From Streptomyces akebiae (GTDB taxonomy: Bacteria; Actinomycetota; Actinomycetes; Streptomycetales; Streptomycetaceae), in the NCBI RefSeq assembly GCF_019599145.1, contig NZ_CP080647.1, positions 8,370,001-8,434,000 on the forward strand: a stretch of DNA of 64,000 nucleotides. Direction: 5' to 3'. Below the pieces are notes generated by a model. It ran no database searches. It had not been told where the DNA came from and saw only the letters and a list, made by a program, of their open reading frames with translations. This document shows positions 8,152 through 16,284 of the stretch, piece by piece (position 1 is the first letter of the stretch; the number at the start of each line of letters is the position of its first letter). A program made the translations under genes and the position numbers.

Positions 8152-9354
8152 CTACAGGAACGTGTGACCCTCGCCCCGGTACGTCGGCACGGTCGCCGTC
8201 ACCTCGTCGCCCTCCACCAGGTGCAGCACGTCGAACCGCTCGCACAGCTCACCGGCCTTGGCGTGCCGGAACCACACCTTGTCCCCGAGCAGCAGATCGT
8301 CGGCGGGCGCGCCGAGCAGCGGGGTCTGCACCTCCCCCGGACCCTCCTGCGGGTCGTACTTCAGGCCCTCCGGCAAGTACGGCACCGGCAGCCGGTCGCG
8401 GCCGGGCGCACCGGAGGCCGGGTAGCCGCCGCCCAGGACGGTGACGACGCCGACACCCGGGCGTCGTACGACGGGCATCGCGAACAGCGCGGCCGGACGC
8501 CCCGTGAACGAGGTGTAGTTGTCGAAGAGCCGAGGCACGTACAGCCCGGACCCCGCGCCGATCTCGGTGACCGCGTCCTCGGCCGCCGTGTGCTGCACAC
8601 TGCCCGTGCCGCCGCCGTTCACGAACTCCAGGTCCGGCGCCACCCGCCGGACGGCGCGCACCACTTCGGCCCGCCGCGCGGCCAGCTCCTTCTTCGCGGT
8701 GGCCTGCATCAGCCGGATGGCACGCGACCGGAACGGCCGCCCGGCCACCGAGTCACCGACACCGGCGACATGACCCTCGTACGCCATGATCCCGACCAGC
8801 TTGAACCCCGGGCGCTCGGCCACGGCGCGGGCCATCTCGCCGACCTGCGCGGGGGAGTGCAACGGGGAGCGCAGGGCGCCGACGCGCACCCGTCCGCCGA
8901 GCAGCTTCAGCGAGGTGTCCAACTCCAGGCAGACCCGGACGACTTCGGTGCCGCCGCGTCGCGAGTTGTCGATCAGCTGGAGCTGGGCCGGGTCGTCGAC
9001 CATCACGGTCACCGCGGCGGCGAGCTTGGGGTCGCCCGCCAGTTCGGCGAACGCCGCGTGGTCGGCCGACGGGTAGGCCAGCAGGACGTCGTCGAACCCG
9101 GAACGGGCCAGCCACAGGGACTCGTCGAGGGTGAACGACATGATGCCCTGGAAACCCTCACGGGCCAGGACCCGCTCCAGCAGCGCCCGGCAGCGAACGG
9201 ACTTGCTCGCGACGCGGATCGGCTTGCCGCCGGCCCTGCCGACGAGGTCGTCCGCGTTGGCGTCGAAGGCGTCGAGGTCGACGATCGCCACAGGGGCGTC
9301 GAGATGAGCTGTGGCCCGGTCGTACCGGGCCCGGTCGGCGGCGCGCGCAGTCAT
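8152..9354 (-). CDS. Fold-III PLP enzyme, D-threonine aldolase / amino acid deaminase-like
   Basis: 400 residues from the ATG at 9354; longer in-frame extensions lack a ribosome site and are low-complexity. The N-terminal alanine-racemase-like barrel carries the PLP lysine in RVASKSVRC (near residue 44). GGGTGS near residue 240 is a likely phosphate-binding loop. The C-terminal beta domain ends with WFRHAKAGELCERFD, typical of D-threonine aldolase/D-serine dehydratase relatives. Length fits the family (about 380-420). The reaction is probably cleavage, deamination or racemisation of a D-amino acid in the cytoplasm; the substrate is not determinable. It is divergent from the proline-rich/mycosin pair with a 337-bp gap. 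Confidence 0.8.
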   Translation of the reverse strand: MTARAADRARYDRATAHLDAPVAIVDLDAFDANADDLVGRAGGKPIRVASKSVRCRALLERVLAREGFQGIMSFTLDESLWLARSGFDDVLLAYPSADHAAFAELAGDPKLAAAVTVMVDDPAQLQLIDNSRRGGTEVVRVCLELDTSLKLLGGRVRVGALRSPLHSPAQVGEMARAVAERPGFKLVGIMAYEGHVAGVGDSVAGRPFRSRAIRLMQATAKKELAARRAEVVRAVRRVAPDLEFVNGGGTGSVQHTAAEDAVTEIGAGSGLYVPRLFDNYTSFTGRPAALFAMPVVRRPGVGVVTVLGGGYPASGAPGRDRLPVPYLPEGLKYDPQEGPGEVQTPLLGAPADDLLLGDKVWFRHAKAGELCERFDVLHLVEGDEVTATVPTYRGEGHTFL

Positions 9355-9691
9355 GCACGAAGCCTGCCAGACATGATTACCGCAGGGTAGGGGGACGTTC
9401 CGGGCTAAAGCCGCGGTCCCGCCGACTGGTTCCCGTTCGACCGGGGCCAACCCGTAGAGTGACGCGCACGCAGGGACGACCTCGACGGGGATGCCGATCC
9501 GCTGCCACGGGTATGGCTTGCCCGAGGTGTCGGCGGGCCGTCGTCGGGCGACTCCCACGGTATGCGCGACGACCGCTCCCCACGGGTGGTCGGTCACCCG
9601 GACGACCGTCGGGTCTGCCGGAACGACGACCTCCGGGTCGGCGGGAAACGACGACCTCCGGGTCTGCAAGGGACGAGGAAACGGGGGGTGC
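9355..9691. other. 337-bp divergent intergenic region with a promoter-like box and direct repeats
   Basis: No convincing gene is seen here. TAGAGT at 9455-9460 could be a plus-strand -10 box. An 18-bp direct repeat (AACGACGACCTCCGGGTC) occurs at 9622-9639 and 9647-9664, with a degenerate third copy near 9600. The repeats lie immediately before the proline-rich protein start and may be leader or operator sequence. Confidence 0.5.
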
Positions 9692-12232
9692 ATGAGCACG
9701 GAAGCGCGTCGCGCCTCCATTCCCCCACGCCCCCCGGTCCCACCCCGCCCCTCCATACCACCGGGCCAGGACCCGTCGGCCGCGACGCCGGGCACCCCGA
9801 CGGACACCACGTACCCGACCACCCCGGCACCGGACACCACGTACCCGGCCGCCCCGAACCGGCCGCCGTCCCGCGAGACCGCTTCGGACCGGCAGACACC
9901 GGGCAGGGGGCCGACCACGACAGGTGGCTCGGGATCGCGTCCATCGGCCGGTGGCGGCCAGGGAGCGCGGCCGGCCGCGGACGGCGGATCGGGATCGGTG
10001 CCGTCGGCGAGGCGGGCGTCCGGGTCGGACCGGGCGGCCTCCGGAACGCAGGGAGCCCTTCCTCCGCTCGGCTCCGGTCCGACGGGCGGCTCCTCGGCGC
10101 TGCCGCCCCGCCCCGATCGCGCGCCCTCCGCCGGGGGCGGGACGACCGTGCCGCACCGCCCGCAGCGGCCGCCGGTGGCGGGTGCGCCCGCACGACCCGG
10201 CACCCCGCCCCGTCCGGCCTCGGCGCCCCCGTCGACGCCGGGCACGGCACGGGACGTACGGCACCCGGGTGCGGCGGAATCGCCGAACACCGGTGAGAAC
10301 GGCCGGAGTTCCGGCGGTCCGGGCGAGTCAAGGCCCTCCCGCGCCCGAAGCTCCGGCTCGGCGGCCGGTCACGCGGACCCCATGCGAGGCTCCCGACAGC
10401 CGACCACCCAGCGCCCCGGCCACGGCTCCGGCCAGACGAACGGGCGCAACCCGGCGCACGGTTCGGGTGAGGCGACGGAGCAGACTCCCGCCCGGAGCGC
10501 CGGGCAGGCGGCGACCGGTCGTGGTCCTGGGCGCGACTCCGGGCAGGGCATCAACGGGCGTGGTCCCACGCGAGGTTCCGGTCAGTCGTTCGGGCAGAGC
10601 GCCGGGCGGAGCTCCGTCGCGGACGGTGGTGGCGGCCAGCGCCGCGCCGAACACCCGCGCTTCTCCGACTTCCGACGCACCGCGAACCAGAACACCGGCG
10701 CCCCCGCCACCCCGCCGCCGCCCCCGGCGGCCTCCGCCCGTTTCCCGGACACGCCTCCGGCGACGCCGCCCCCTTCCCGTGACGACCGACGAGCGGCCCG
10801 GACCCGTTACCCGAACACCCAGCCGCCCACCGCGACCCGTTTCCCGGACGGGCCGCCCGCGGCGTCCGCCCGCTTCCCGGACGAGCCGCCGGCCGCCCGG
10901 CGCCCGGACGACACCCCGCCCCCGGCCTCGGCCCGCTTCCCCGATTCCCCACCCGCCGCGCACGACACCGGACGCCGTACGGCCGCTGCCGCGCAGGCCT
11001 CGGGCGCCCGAGCCGGTGACCCGGGCGCGCCCCTCGGCGACCGCGCCTCCTGGCACACCGGCCCTTCGGGGACCTCCGCCGACGGCGCACCCCCGCGTTC
11101 CGCCGGGCGTGTCCCCGAGGGTGGTCCGTCCCGTCCCGCCGACCGCCACGGCTCGTCACCCCGCCCGCCCGAACAGTCCCCGACGTCGGCGCGGCGCGAC
11201 CGCGTACCGGCTCCCGGAGGCACCGTGCCGCCCCCGGCCTCGCCCCGCCGACGTCCGCTGCCCGAGGAGGCCGGCCCCGAGGGGACTCCCCGGCCGCGGC
11301 CCCTCACCCCCGAGCCCCCCGGTGGCTGGCAGCCTCCGTCGAGTTCCTCCCGGCGGTCGGCCGAGGCCCTCGACGGCGTGCTCGGAACGTCTTCCGGGCG
11401 ACCCTTCGTGACGTTCGCGCAGCCGGACACCTCTGCCTGGACGCCGCCGGACCCGCACGACGGACGGCGCACACCCCGGCCCACCAAGGCGCGGGCGGCG
11501 GCCGTGGCAGCGTGCGTGGTGCTCGGCATGGGACTCATCGGCGGTGCGGCGGCCGGGAGTTGGCTCACCGGGGACGCGGGGGCGGACGACTCCCGCACCA
11601 CCTTCGCCACGGCCGGCGAGCTGTGGCACGGCGTACCCGTCGACGCGCTGTTCCCGCCCACCGTCCAGGGCGAGGGCGCCGGACCCGGTGGCACCGACCG
11701 CACCTGGACCCGGATCGCCGTCGCGCCCGACAGCGGCTGCGCCGACGCCTTCGATCCGCTGCTGCGCAAGGCCCTCGCCCCGGTCGGCTGCCTGCGGCTG
11801 CTGCGCGCCACCTACACCGACGCGACCCGCAGCAACGTCACCACCGTCGGCCTGCTGTTCACCAAGACGGACGCCGCCGCCATGACCGCGCTCAGGGCCC
11901 GTTTCGCGAAGGACGGCCTCGACCGCCGGACCGATCTGATGCCCCGCCCGTACGCCGCCGAGGACACCGTCGCCGCCGGCTTCGGTGACGACCAGCGGGC
12001 CTCCTGGACGATCTCCGTCCTCACCGACGTCCCCGTGGTCGTCTACGCCGTCTCCGGCTTCGCCGACGGCCGCACCGTCACCGATCCGCAGGCCGCCGCG
12101 GACGCGATGAAGCCCGGTGCCACCACCGCCCCCGCCCAGTCAGGTCTCGGCCACGAGGCCAAGGGCCTCGCCGACCGCATCGAACGCGGCCTGCGCAAGA
12201 CCGCCGCGTCCGCCACGGAGCAGCCCTCATGA
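9692..12232 (+). CDS. Large proline-rich, disordered single-pass membrane protein
   Basis: 846 residues from the ATG at 9692, preceded by a G-rich ribosome site; an open upstream extension is repetitive and lacks one. Roughly the first 600 residues are Pro/Ser/Arg/Gly/Ala-rich and predicted disordered. They include five [AT]R[FY]P[DN]-x-x-P repeats at about 10735-10960 and GSGQ-type repeats before them. One transmembrane helix (AAAVAACVVLGMGLIGGAAAGSWLTG, about 602-627) is followed by an external domain of about 215 residues with a Cys pair (SGCADAF, APVGCLRLL). The stop overlaps the mycosin start (ATGA). The pairing suggests a type VII secretion-associated scaffold or protease partner, but no ESX genes are nearby. 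Function unknown. Confidence 0.75.
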   Translation: MSTEARRASIPPRPPVPPRPSIPPGQDPSAATPGTPTDTTYPTTPAPDTTYPAAPNRPPSRETASDRQTPGRGPTTTGGSGSRPSAGGGQGARPAADGGSGSVPSARRASGSDRAASGTQGALPPLGSGPTGGSSALPPRPDRAPSAGGGTTVPHRPQRPPVAGAPARPGTPPRPASAPPSTPGTARDVRHPGAAESPNTGENGRSSGGPGESRPSRARSSGSAAGHADPMRGSRQPTTQRPGHGSGQTNGRNPAHGSGEATEQTPARSAGQAATGRGPGRDSGQGINGRGPTRGSGQSFGQSAGRSSVADGGGGQRRAEHPRFSDFRRTANQNTGAPATPPPPPAASARFPDTPPATPPPSRDDRRAARTRYPNTQPPTATRFPDGPPAASARFPDEPPAARRPDDTPPPASARFPDSPPAAHDTGRRTAAAAQASGARAGDPGAPLGDRASWHTGPSGTSADGAPPRSAGRVPEGGPSRPADRHGSSPRPPEQSPTSARRDRVPAPGGTVPPPASPRRRPLPEEAGPEGTPRPRPLTPEPPGGWQPPSSSSRRSAEALDGVLGTSSGRPFVTFAQPDTSAWTPPDPHDGRRTPRPTKARAAAVAACVVLGMGLIGGAAAGSWLTGDAGADDSRTTFATAGELWHGVPVDALFPPTVQGEGAGPGGTDRTWTRIAVAPDSGCADAFDPLLRKALAPVGCLRLLRATYTDATRSNVTTVGLLFTKTDAAAMTALRARFAKDGLDRRTDLMPRPYAAEDTVAAGFGDDQRASWTISVLTDVPVVVYAVSGFADGRTVTDPQAAADAMKPGATTAPAQSGLGHEAKGLADRIERGLRKTAASATEQPS

Positions 12233-13620
12233 AAGCCGACAAACCCGAGACCGCCGTACCCGCCCGGCCGGACGGGCGGGCCGAGACCTTCACCGTCGCA
12301 CCGACCGCCGAGGAGACGGAGCGGACGGGGCGGGTGGAAGCGCCGACGGGGGCGGTCGGAAACGTGCGGCCGACGAGGGAGGCGGCAGCACCGCGGGCCG
12401 ACGCCCGCCTGGGCGCCGCCGACGTCGGTCGACGCGGACCGCGTCGGCGTCTGCGGACCGGCCTGCTCAGCGTGCCCCTCGCCGCCTCCCTGGCGCTCCT
12501 TCCGTCCACCGCCGCGCATGCCGACGGCATCCGGGACCAGCAGTGGGCGTTGGACGCGATGCGCACGCAGGAGGCGTGGCGTACGACGAAGGGCGCCGGG
12601 ATCACGGTCGCCGTGCTCGACACGGGCGTCGACGACGAACACCCCGACCTGGCCGGCAACGTCCTGCCGACCAAGGACATGGTCGGCTTCGGGGCCTCGC
12701 GCGGCGACCGCTCCTGGGCCCGGCACGGCACCGCCATGGCCGGCATCATCGCCGGACACGGACACGGCGTGAACCGCTCCGAAGGCGTCCTCGGCATCGC
12801 TCCCGAGGCCAAGATCCTCCCCGTCCGCGTCATCCTCGAGGACGGCGACCCGGCCCGCTCCGAGGCCCGCAGCACCCGGGGCAACGCCCTCGCCGACGGC
12901 ATCCGCTGGGCCGCCGACCAGGGCGTCGACGTCATCAACCTCTCCCTCGGCGACGACTCCGAGTCCGCCCACCCCGAGCCCTCCGAGGACGCCGCCGTCC
13001 AGTACGCCCTGGCGAAGGGCTCGATCGTCGTCGCCTCGGCCGGCAACGGTGGCGAGAAGGGCGACCACGTCTCCTACCCCGCGGCCTACCCGGGCGTGAT
13101 AGCGGTGACCGCGGTCGACGAGGACGGCGACCGCGCCCCGTTCTCCACCCGCCGCTGGTACGCCACCGTCAGCGCCCCCGGCATGCACGTCGTCATCGCC
13201 GACCCGGACCGCAAGTACTACGAGGGCTGGGGCACCAGCGCCGCCGCGGCCTTCGTCTCCGGCGCAGTCGCCCTCGTCAGGGCGGCCCACCCTGGCCTGA
13301 GCCCCGCCCAGGTCAAACGCCTCCTGGAGGACACCGCCCGCGAGGCGCCGGTGGGTGGTCGCGACGACTCCCGGGGCTTCGGCTTCGTCGACCCGGCCGC
13401 CGCCATCGAGGAGGGTGGCAAGCTCACGCCCGACGACCTCGAGGCCGCGTCGTACGGCGGCAAGTACTTCGGCTCCGGCCCGGACCCGGTCGAGGAGGAG
13501 GACCCCACCGCCGGCTGGACGGCCCCCGCCGCGGGCGGCCTCGGCGTGGTCCTGCTGATCACCGCGGTGGTGATCTGGCGCGGCCGGGGTCGCGGCCGAC
13601 CCGACGAGTTCATCGTCTGA
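12229..13620 (+). CDS. Mycosin-type S8 serine protease (type VII secretion-associated)
   Basis: 463 residues; the ATG overlaps the TGA of the preceding gene. After an unusual Arg/Ala/Thr-rich N-terminal extension of about 75 residues comes a hydrophobic signal-like segment (LLSVPLAASLALLPSTAAHA). The catalytic triad follows: Asp in VAVLDTGVDDEHPDL, His in RHGTAMAGIIAGHGHG, Ser in GTSAAAAFVSGAVALVRAAHPGL. A C-terminal transmembrane anchor (GGLGVVLLITAVVIWRGRGRG) and a short basic tail complete the mycosin architecture. Mycosins sit on the external face of the membrane and are linked to ESX machines. Here the only partner is the proline-rich membrane protein. The N-terminal extension may mean that the true start is further in, but the ATGA coupling argues for this one. 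Confidence 0.85.
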   Translation: MKADKPETAVPARPDGRAETFTVAPTAEETERTGRVEAPTGAVGNVRPTREAAAPRADARLGAADVGRRGPRRRLRTGLLSVPLAASLALLPSTAAHADGIRDQQWALDAMRTQEAWRTTKGAGITVAVLDTGVDDEHPDLAGNVLPTKDMVGFGASRGDRSWARHGTAMAGIIAGHGHGVNRSEGVLGIAPEAKILPVRVILEDGDPARSEARSTRGNALADGIRWAADQGVDVINLSLGDDSESAHPEPSEDAAVQYALAKGSIVVASAGNGGEKGDHVSYPAAYPGVIAVTAVDEDGDRAPFSTRRWYATVSAPGMHVVIADPDRKYYEGWGTSAAAAFVSGAVALVRAAHPGLSPAQVKRLLEDTAREAPVGGRDDSRGFGFVDPAAAIEEGGKLTPDDLEAASYGGKYFGSGPDPVEEEDPTAGWTAPAAGGLGVVLLITAVVIWRGRGRGRPDEFIV

Positions 13621-13629
13621 CGCCCCGCG

Positions 13630-14631
13630 CTACGAGGCGCCGGCCGCGTCCGCCACGTCGGCGCCTTCCGTGTCCGCGAAGATCGACACCGCCGCCTTCG
13701 CCGCCGCCTCGACCGACGAGATTCCCTTCGCCTTCGTCGAGTGGCCGTCGGACACCACGGCGACCAGATAGTCCCGCCCGTCCACCGAGACGCGGCCGAC
13801 GCTGTTGATGTCCCACAACCCGGTGGCGGTACGGGGCAGCCACCCGTTCTTCAGGGCGAAGCCGGACCCCGAGGCCCCGCCCGTCGCCGCAGCCGAGACA
13901 CCCCAGTCCTGGCCCTCGGCGATCCGCCCCATCAGATCCTGGACGTACGCCCGTGAGGCCTCGCTCAGCTCGGAGCTGTCGTCGTCCCCGAACACCTGCC
14001 GGAGCAGGACGAGCTGATCGGCCGCCGTGGTCTGGGTGAGGCCCCAGTACAGCCCGTCGCCGCCCGCGGTCGCCGTCAGCCCGAACCGCTCGTTCGCCGC
14101 GTCCAGGCCCGCCGCCTGCCCGATGGCCTTCCACAGCGCCGTCGCGGAGACGTTGTCGCTGTCGCGGATCATCGCCGAGGCGTACGCCCTCTCCTGCGCG
14201 GTGAGCCGCCGGTCCGCGTCCTGCGCCTGGAGCAGCAGTGCCGCGAGGATGTCCAGCTTGACGATGCTTGCGGTGTCGAACCGGGCGTCCCCGTACCCGG
14301 CCGAGTCGCCGGACGCCACGTCGAGCACGGCCACGGACACCGCCGCCCCGTCCTCGACGGTCACCTCCGCCAGGGCCGTCGCGAGCAGTTCGGCGTGATC
14401 CACCTCGGGTGCCGCCACCGGTTCCACCGACGCCTCCTCAGCGACCACCGCCGAGGGTGTCGGCGGCCCCGACGACGATACGGCGGGAACGCGGCCGTCG
14501 TGCGCCTGGGCCCGCATGAACACCGTCCCCGTGGCCGTGCCGCCCACCAGGACGAGAGAGGCGAGCGCGAGGTGGAGGAGCGGACGGCGCCCGGACGTAC
14601 GGGCGCGGCGCTGGGCTCGGCGAGAGGGCAT
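13630..14631 (-). CDS. Secreted class-A beta-lactamase-like serine hydrolase
   Basis: 333 residues. An Arg-rich N-terminus and a hydrophobic helix (LLHLALASLVLVGGTATGTVF) look like a signal anchor. The penicillin-interacting fold shows the nucleophile motif as SIVK, then SDN as the second motif. The third motif reads KNG rather than K[ST]G. Family members include beta-lactamases, D,D-peptidases and inactive relatives; the altered third motif makes true beta-lactamase activity uncertain. It converges on the mycosin gene with only nine bases between stops. It probably acts on, or senses, cell-wall peptides outside the membrane (inference). Confidence 0.75.
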   Translation of the reverse strand: MPSRRAQRRARTSGRRPLLHLALASLVLVGGTATGTVFMRAQAHDGRVPAVSSSGPPTPSAVVAEEASVEPVAAPEVDHAELLATALAEVTVEDGAAVSVAVLDVASGDSAGYGDARFDTASIVKLDILAALLLQAQDADRRLTAQERAYASAMIRDSDNVSATALWKAIGQAAGLDAANERFGLTATAGGDGLYWGLTQTTAADQLVLLRQVFGDDDSSELSEASRAYVQDLMGRIAEGQDWGVSAAATGGASGSGFALKNGWLPRTATGLWDINSVGRVSVDGRDYLVAVVSDGHSTKAKGISSVEAAAKAAVSIFADTEGADVADAAGAS

Positions 14632-14766
14632 GCCGCGATGGTTCTGCGCCGGGCTGTGCGTGTGGTTAGGCGCTTGTTAGATGGTTGTCAGGGATGACTG
14701 AGAAAACCGTGAGTCAGGTGACAGCCACGTTTCCGGCCTGCCGAACGCCCAGGAGACTTCCCCCGA

Positions 14767-14772
14767 TAGGGT
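14767..14772 (+). promoter_or_regulatory. -10 box TAGGGT, leaderless start of SseB-like gene
   Basis: TAGGGT ends eight bases before the GTG at 14781 and no Shine-Dalgarno lies between, so the mRNA is probably leaderless. This decides the start in favour of 14781 over an upstream in-frame ATG. Confidence 0.55.
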
Positions 14773-14780
14773 CGACGACC

Positions 14781-15542
14781 GTGGCGAACAAGAACATTCC
14801 CGACCCCGGCTTCTCCGACGACGACGGTTCCGCCGACCCCCGGCTGAGCGCCGCGCTCGTCGCCTGGGCCGACGACCGGACCGCCGTGGGCCCTGTCCTC
14901 GAAGCGCTCAAGGGTGCCCGACTGCTCGTGCCCGTCGTGGCCGTGCTCGGCGAGGTCGAGGTGGACGAGAACGGGCTGCGCCGCGAGAAGACCAGCGAGA
15001 TGGCGGTGCCCACCCTCAAGGCCGGCGGCCGCACCGCGCTGCCCGCCTTCACCTCCACCGACAGCCTCGCCCGCTGGGACCCCGCCGCCCGCCCCGTCGC
15101 CGTACCGCTGCACCAGGCCCTGCAGGCCGCCGCGCACGAGAAGGCCGACACGATCGTCCTGGACCTGGCCGGCCCCGTCCCCTACGAGCTGACCGGCCGC
15201 GCCCTGCTCGCGCTCGCCGAGGGCCGCACCACCACCGACCCGCTCGCCGACCCCGCCGTCCTGGACGCGGTGCGCTCCGCCGTCGCCGCCGAGCCGGCCG
15301 TGCTCCGCGCCCACCTCGGCCCCGGCCGGGCCGACGGCACCCTCGCGCTCGTCCTCGACGCGACCGCGCCCCCGGCCGAGACCGCGCAGTCCGTCGCCGG
15401 ACGCCTCGCCGCCGACGACACACTGAGGGCCCGCCTGGTGCGCGGCCTCGACCTGGCACTGCTGCCGGCCGGGGCGACACCACCGGGCGAGCCCCTGTAC
15501 GTACGGGCGCAGCCGTCGGGGACGGCCGACGGTCAGCCGTAG
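14781..15542 (+). CDS. SseB-family protein
   Basis: 253 residues from GTG 14781 (leaderless context). The central part (VVAVLGEVEVDENGLRREKTSEMAVPTL, then GGRTALPAFTSTDSLARWDPAARPVAVPLHQAL) matches the SseB N-terminal domain of actinobacterial proteins, an alpha/beta fold of unknown role. The DLAGPVPYELTGRALLALAEG segment is typical of this family. There is no signal peptide, so it is cytoplasmic. It converges with the DUF1844 gene and their coding ends overlap by ten bases. These neighbours sit just before infC in many streptomycetes, suggesting conserved but untested housekeeping roles. Confidence 0.75.
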   Translation: MANKNIPDPGFSDDDGSADPRLSAALVAWADDRTAVGPVLEALKGARLLVPVVAVLGEVEVDENGLRREKTSEMAVPTLKAGGRTALPAFTSTDSLARWDPAARPVAVPLHQALQAAAHEKADTIVLDLAGPVPYELTGRALLALAEGRTTTDPLADPAVLDAVRSAVAAEPAVLRAHLGPGRADGTLALVLDATAPPAETAQSVAGRLAADDTLRARLVRGLDLALLPAGATPPGEPLYVRAQPSGTADGQP

Positions 15543-15889
15543 ACCGGGCCCGTGTACTTCTCGCCCGGGCCCTGGCCCGGCTCGTCCGGGACGAGCGACG
15601 CCTCGCGGAACGCCAGCTGCAGCGACTTCAGGCCGTCGCGCAGCGGGGCCGCGTGGAAGGAACTGATCTCGGTCGCGGACGCGTCCAGCAGACCGGCGAG
15701 GGCGGTGACCAGCTTGCGGGCCTCGTCCAGGTCCTTGTACTTGTCGCCCTCCTCGGTCAGGCCGAGCTTCACCGCGGCGGCGCTCATCAGGTTGACGGCG
15801 ACCGTCACGATCACCTCGACCGCGGGGACCTCGGCGATGTCGCGGGTCATCGAGTCGAAGTCGGGGTTCTCAGGAGGGGTCTCACTCAT
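15533..15889 (-). CDS. DUF1844 family protein
   Basis: 118 residues from the ATG at 15889. The sequence AVEVIVTVAVNLMSAAAVKLGL is the DUF1844 signature; the domain is all-alpha and usually about 100 residues. It begins with an acidic tail (MSETPPENPDFDSM). TATCGT lies seven bases before the ATG on this strand, so the gene is probably leaderless. It is divergent from infC, sharing a 60-bp promoter region, and that adjacency is conserved in actinobacteria. Function unknown. Confidence 0.8.
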   Translation of the reverse strand: MSETPPENPDFDSMTRDIAEVPAVEVIVTVAVNLMSAAAVKLGLTEEGDKYKDLDEARKLVTALAGLLDASATEISSFHAAPLRDGLKSLQLAFREASLVPDEPGQGPGEKYTGPVYG

Positions 15890-15896
15890 GCCCCAC

Positions 15897-15902
15897 ACGA
15901 TA
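15897..15902 (-). promoter_or_regulatory. -10 box TATCGT, leaderless start of DUF1844 gene
   Basis: On the minus strand TATCGT is followed by seven bases and then the ATG at 15889, placing the transcript start at the codon. It is back to back with the infC promoter. Confidence 0.5.
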
Positions 15903-15949
15903 GGCCCCGCCACGTACCCCCCGACCTGCGGGAGCCCGCCGCGGCCCGA

Positions 15950-15979
15950 TTGGCACGTCAGGTTTGAACCCGGTATGGT
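15950..15979 (+). promoter_or_regulatory. infC operon promoter (vegetative sigma type)
   Basis: -35 TTGGCA (15950-15955) and -10 TATGGT (15974-15979) are separated by exactly 18 bp, a good HrdB-type match. The start would be near 15986, about 300 bases upstream of the infC start codon. Confidence 0.7.
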
Positions 15980-15985
15980 GGTGTC

Positions 15986-16284
15986 AAAGACCGGCTGGAC
16001 ACCTGTGTGCCCGGCCCGCAAGTGGAGGCTCCGCACTCCCACCTGACTGTCCTCCGGGACGGCAGGTCACCCGGTCAGACGGCCCCCACCGTTCCGTACG
16101 GACGGTGGAGTCGTCCGATACTGCGCCCCGCGGCACACCCGCGGCGGTGCTCCGGCAGTACATGGAGCCCCGCCTGTGTTCCGTCCGGGGCATTTTTCAT
16201 GGCTCCCGGTGGTTGGTCCTTATGTCAACCAGACATGACGCGGCGGTCCGCCAGACCGTCGTGTGGTGCTACCGAGGAGGATCC
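15986..16284 (+). promoter_or_regulatory. Long structured 5' leader of infC-rpmI-rplT
   Basis: About 300 transcribed bases without a convincing gene. Possible stems include CCGTACGG around 16095 and CCGCGG...CCGCGG around 16127-16145. A terminator-like hairpin follows at 16167-16197. Ribosomal protein L20 controls such operons through leaders in other bacteria; autoregulation here is inferred. The leader ends with GAGGAGG before the ATC start. Confidence 0.6.
16167..16197 (+). terminator. Attenuator-like intrinsic terminator in the infC leader
   Basis: GCCCCG (16167-16172) pairs with CGGGGC (16186-16191) across a 13-base loop, followed by A and five T. A U-tract is rare in this GC-rich genome. 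It lies about 90 bases upstream of the infC start, so read-through would control the whole operon. Confidence 0.6.

Noticed and set aside
9355..10290. N-terminal extension that would give the PLP enzyme 712 residues
   Set aside because: The extra sequence is Pro/Gly/Arg-rich, is antisense to the proline-rich gene, and lies before the natural ATG of the alanine-racemase-like barrel.
12117..13808. 563-codon frame overlapping the mycosin gene
   Set aside because: Arg/Gly/Pro-rich out-of-frame reading of a gene with an intact catalytic triad.
15964..16284. Coding extension of infC to 324 residues
   Set aside because: The region contains a promoter-proximal leader and a terminator-like hairpin; the conserved IF-3 N-terminus starts at the ATC behind GAGGAGG.
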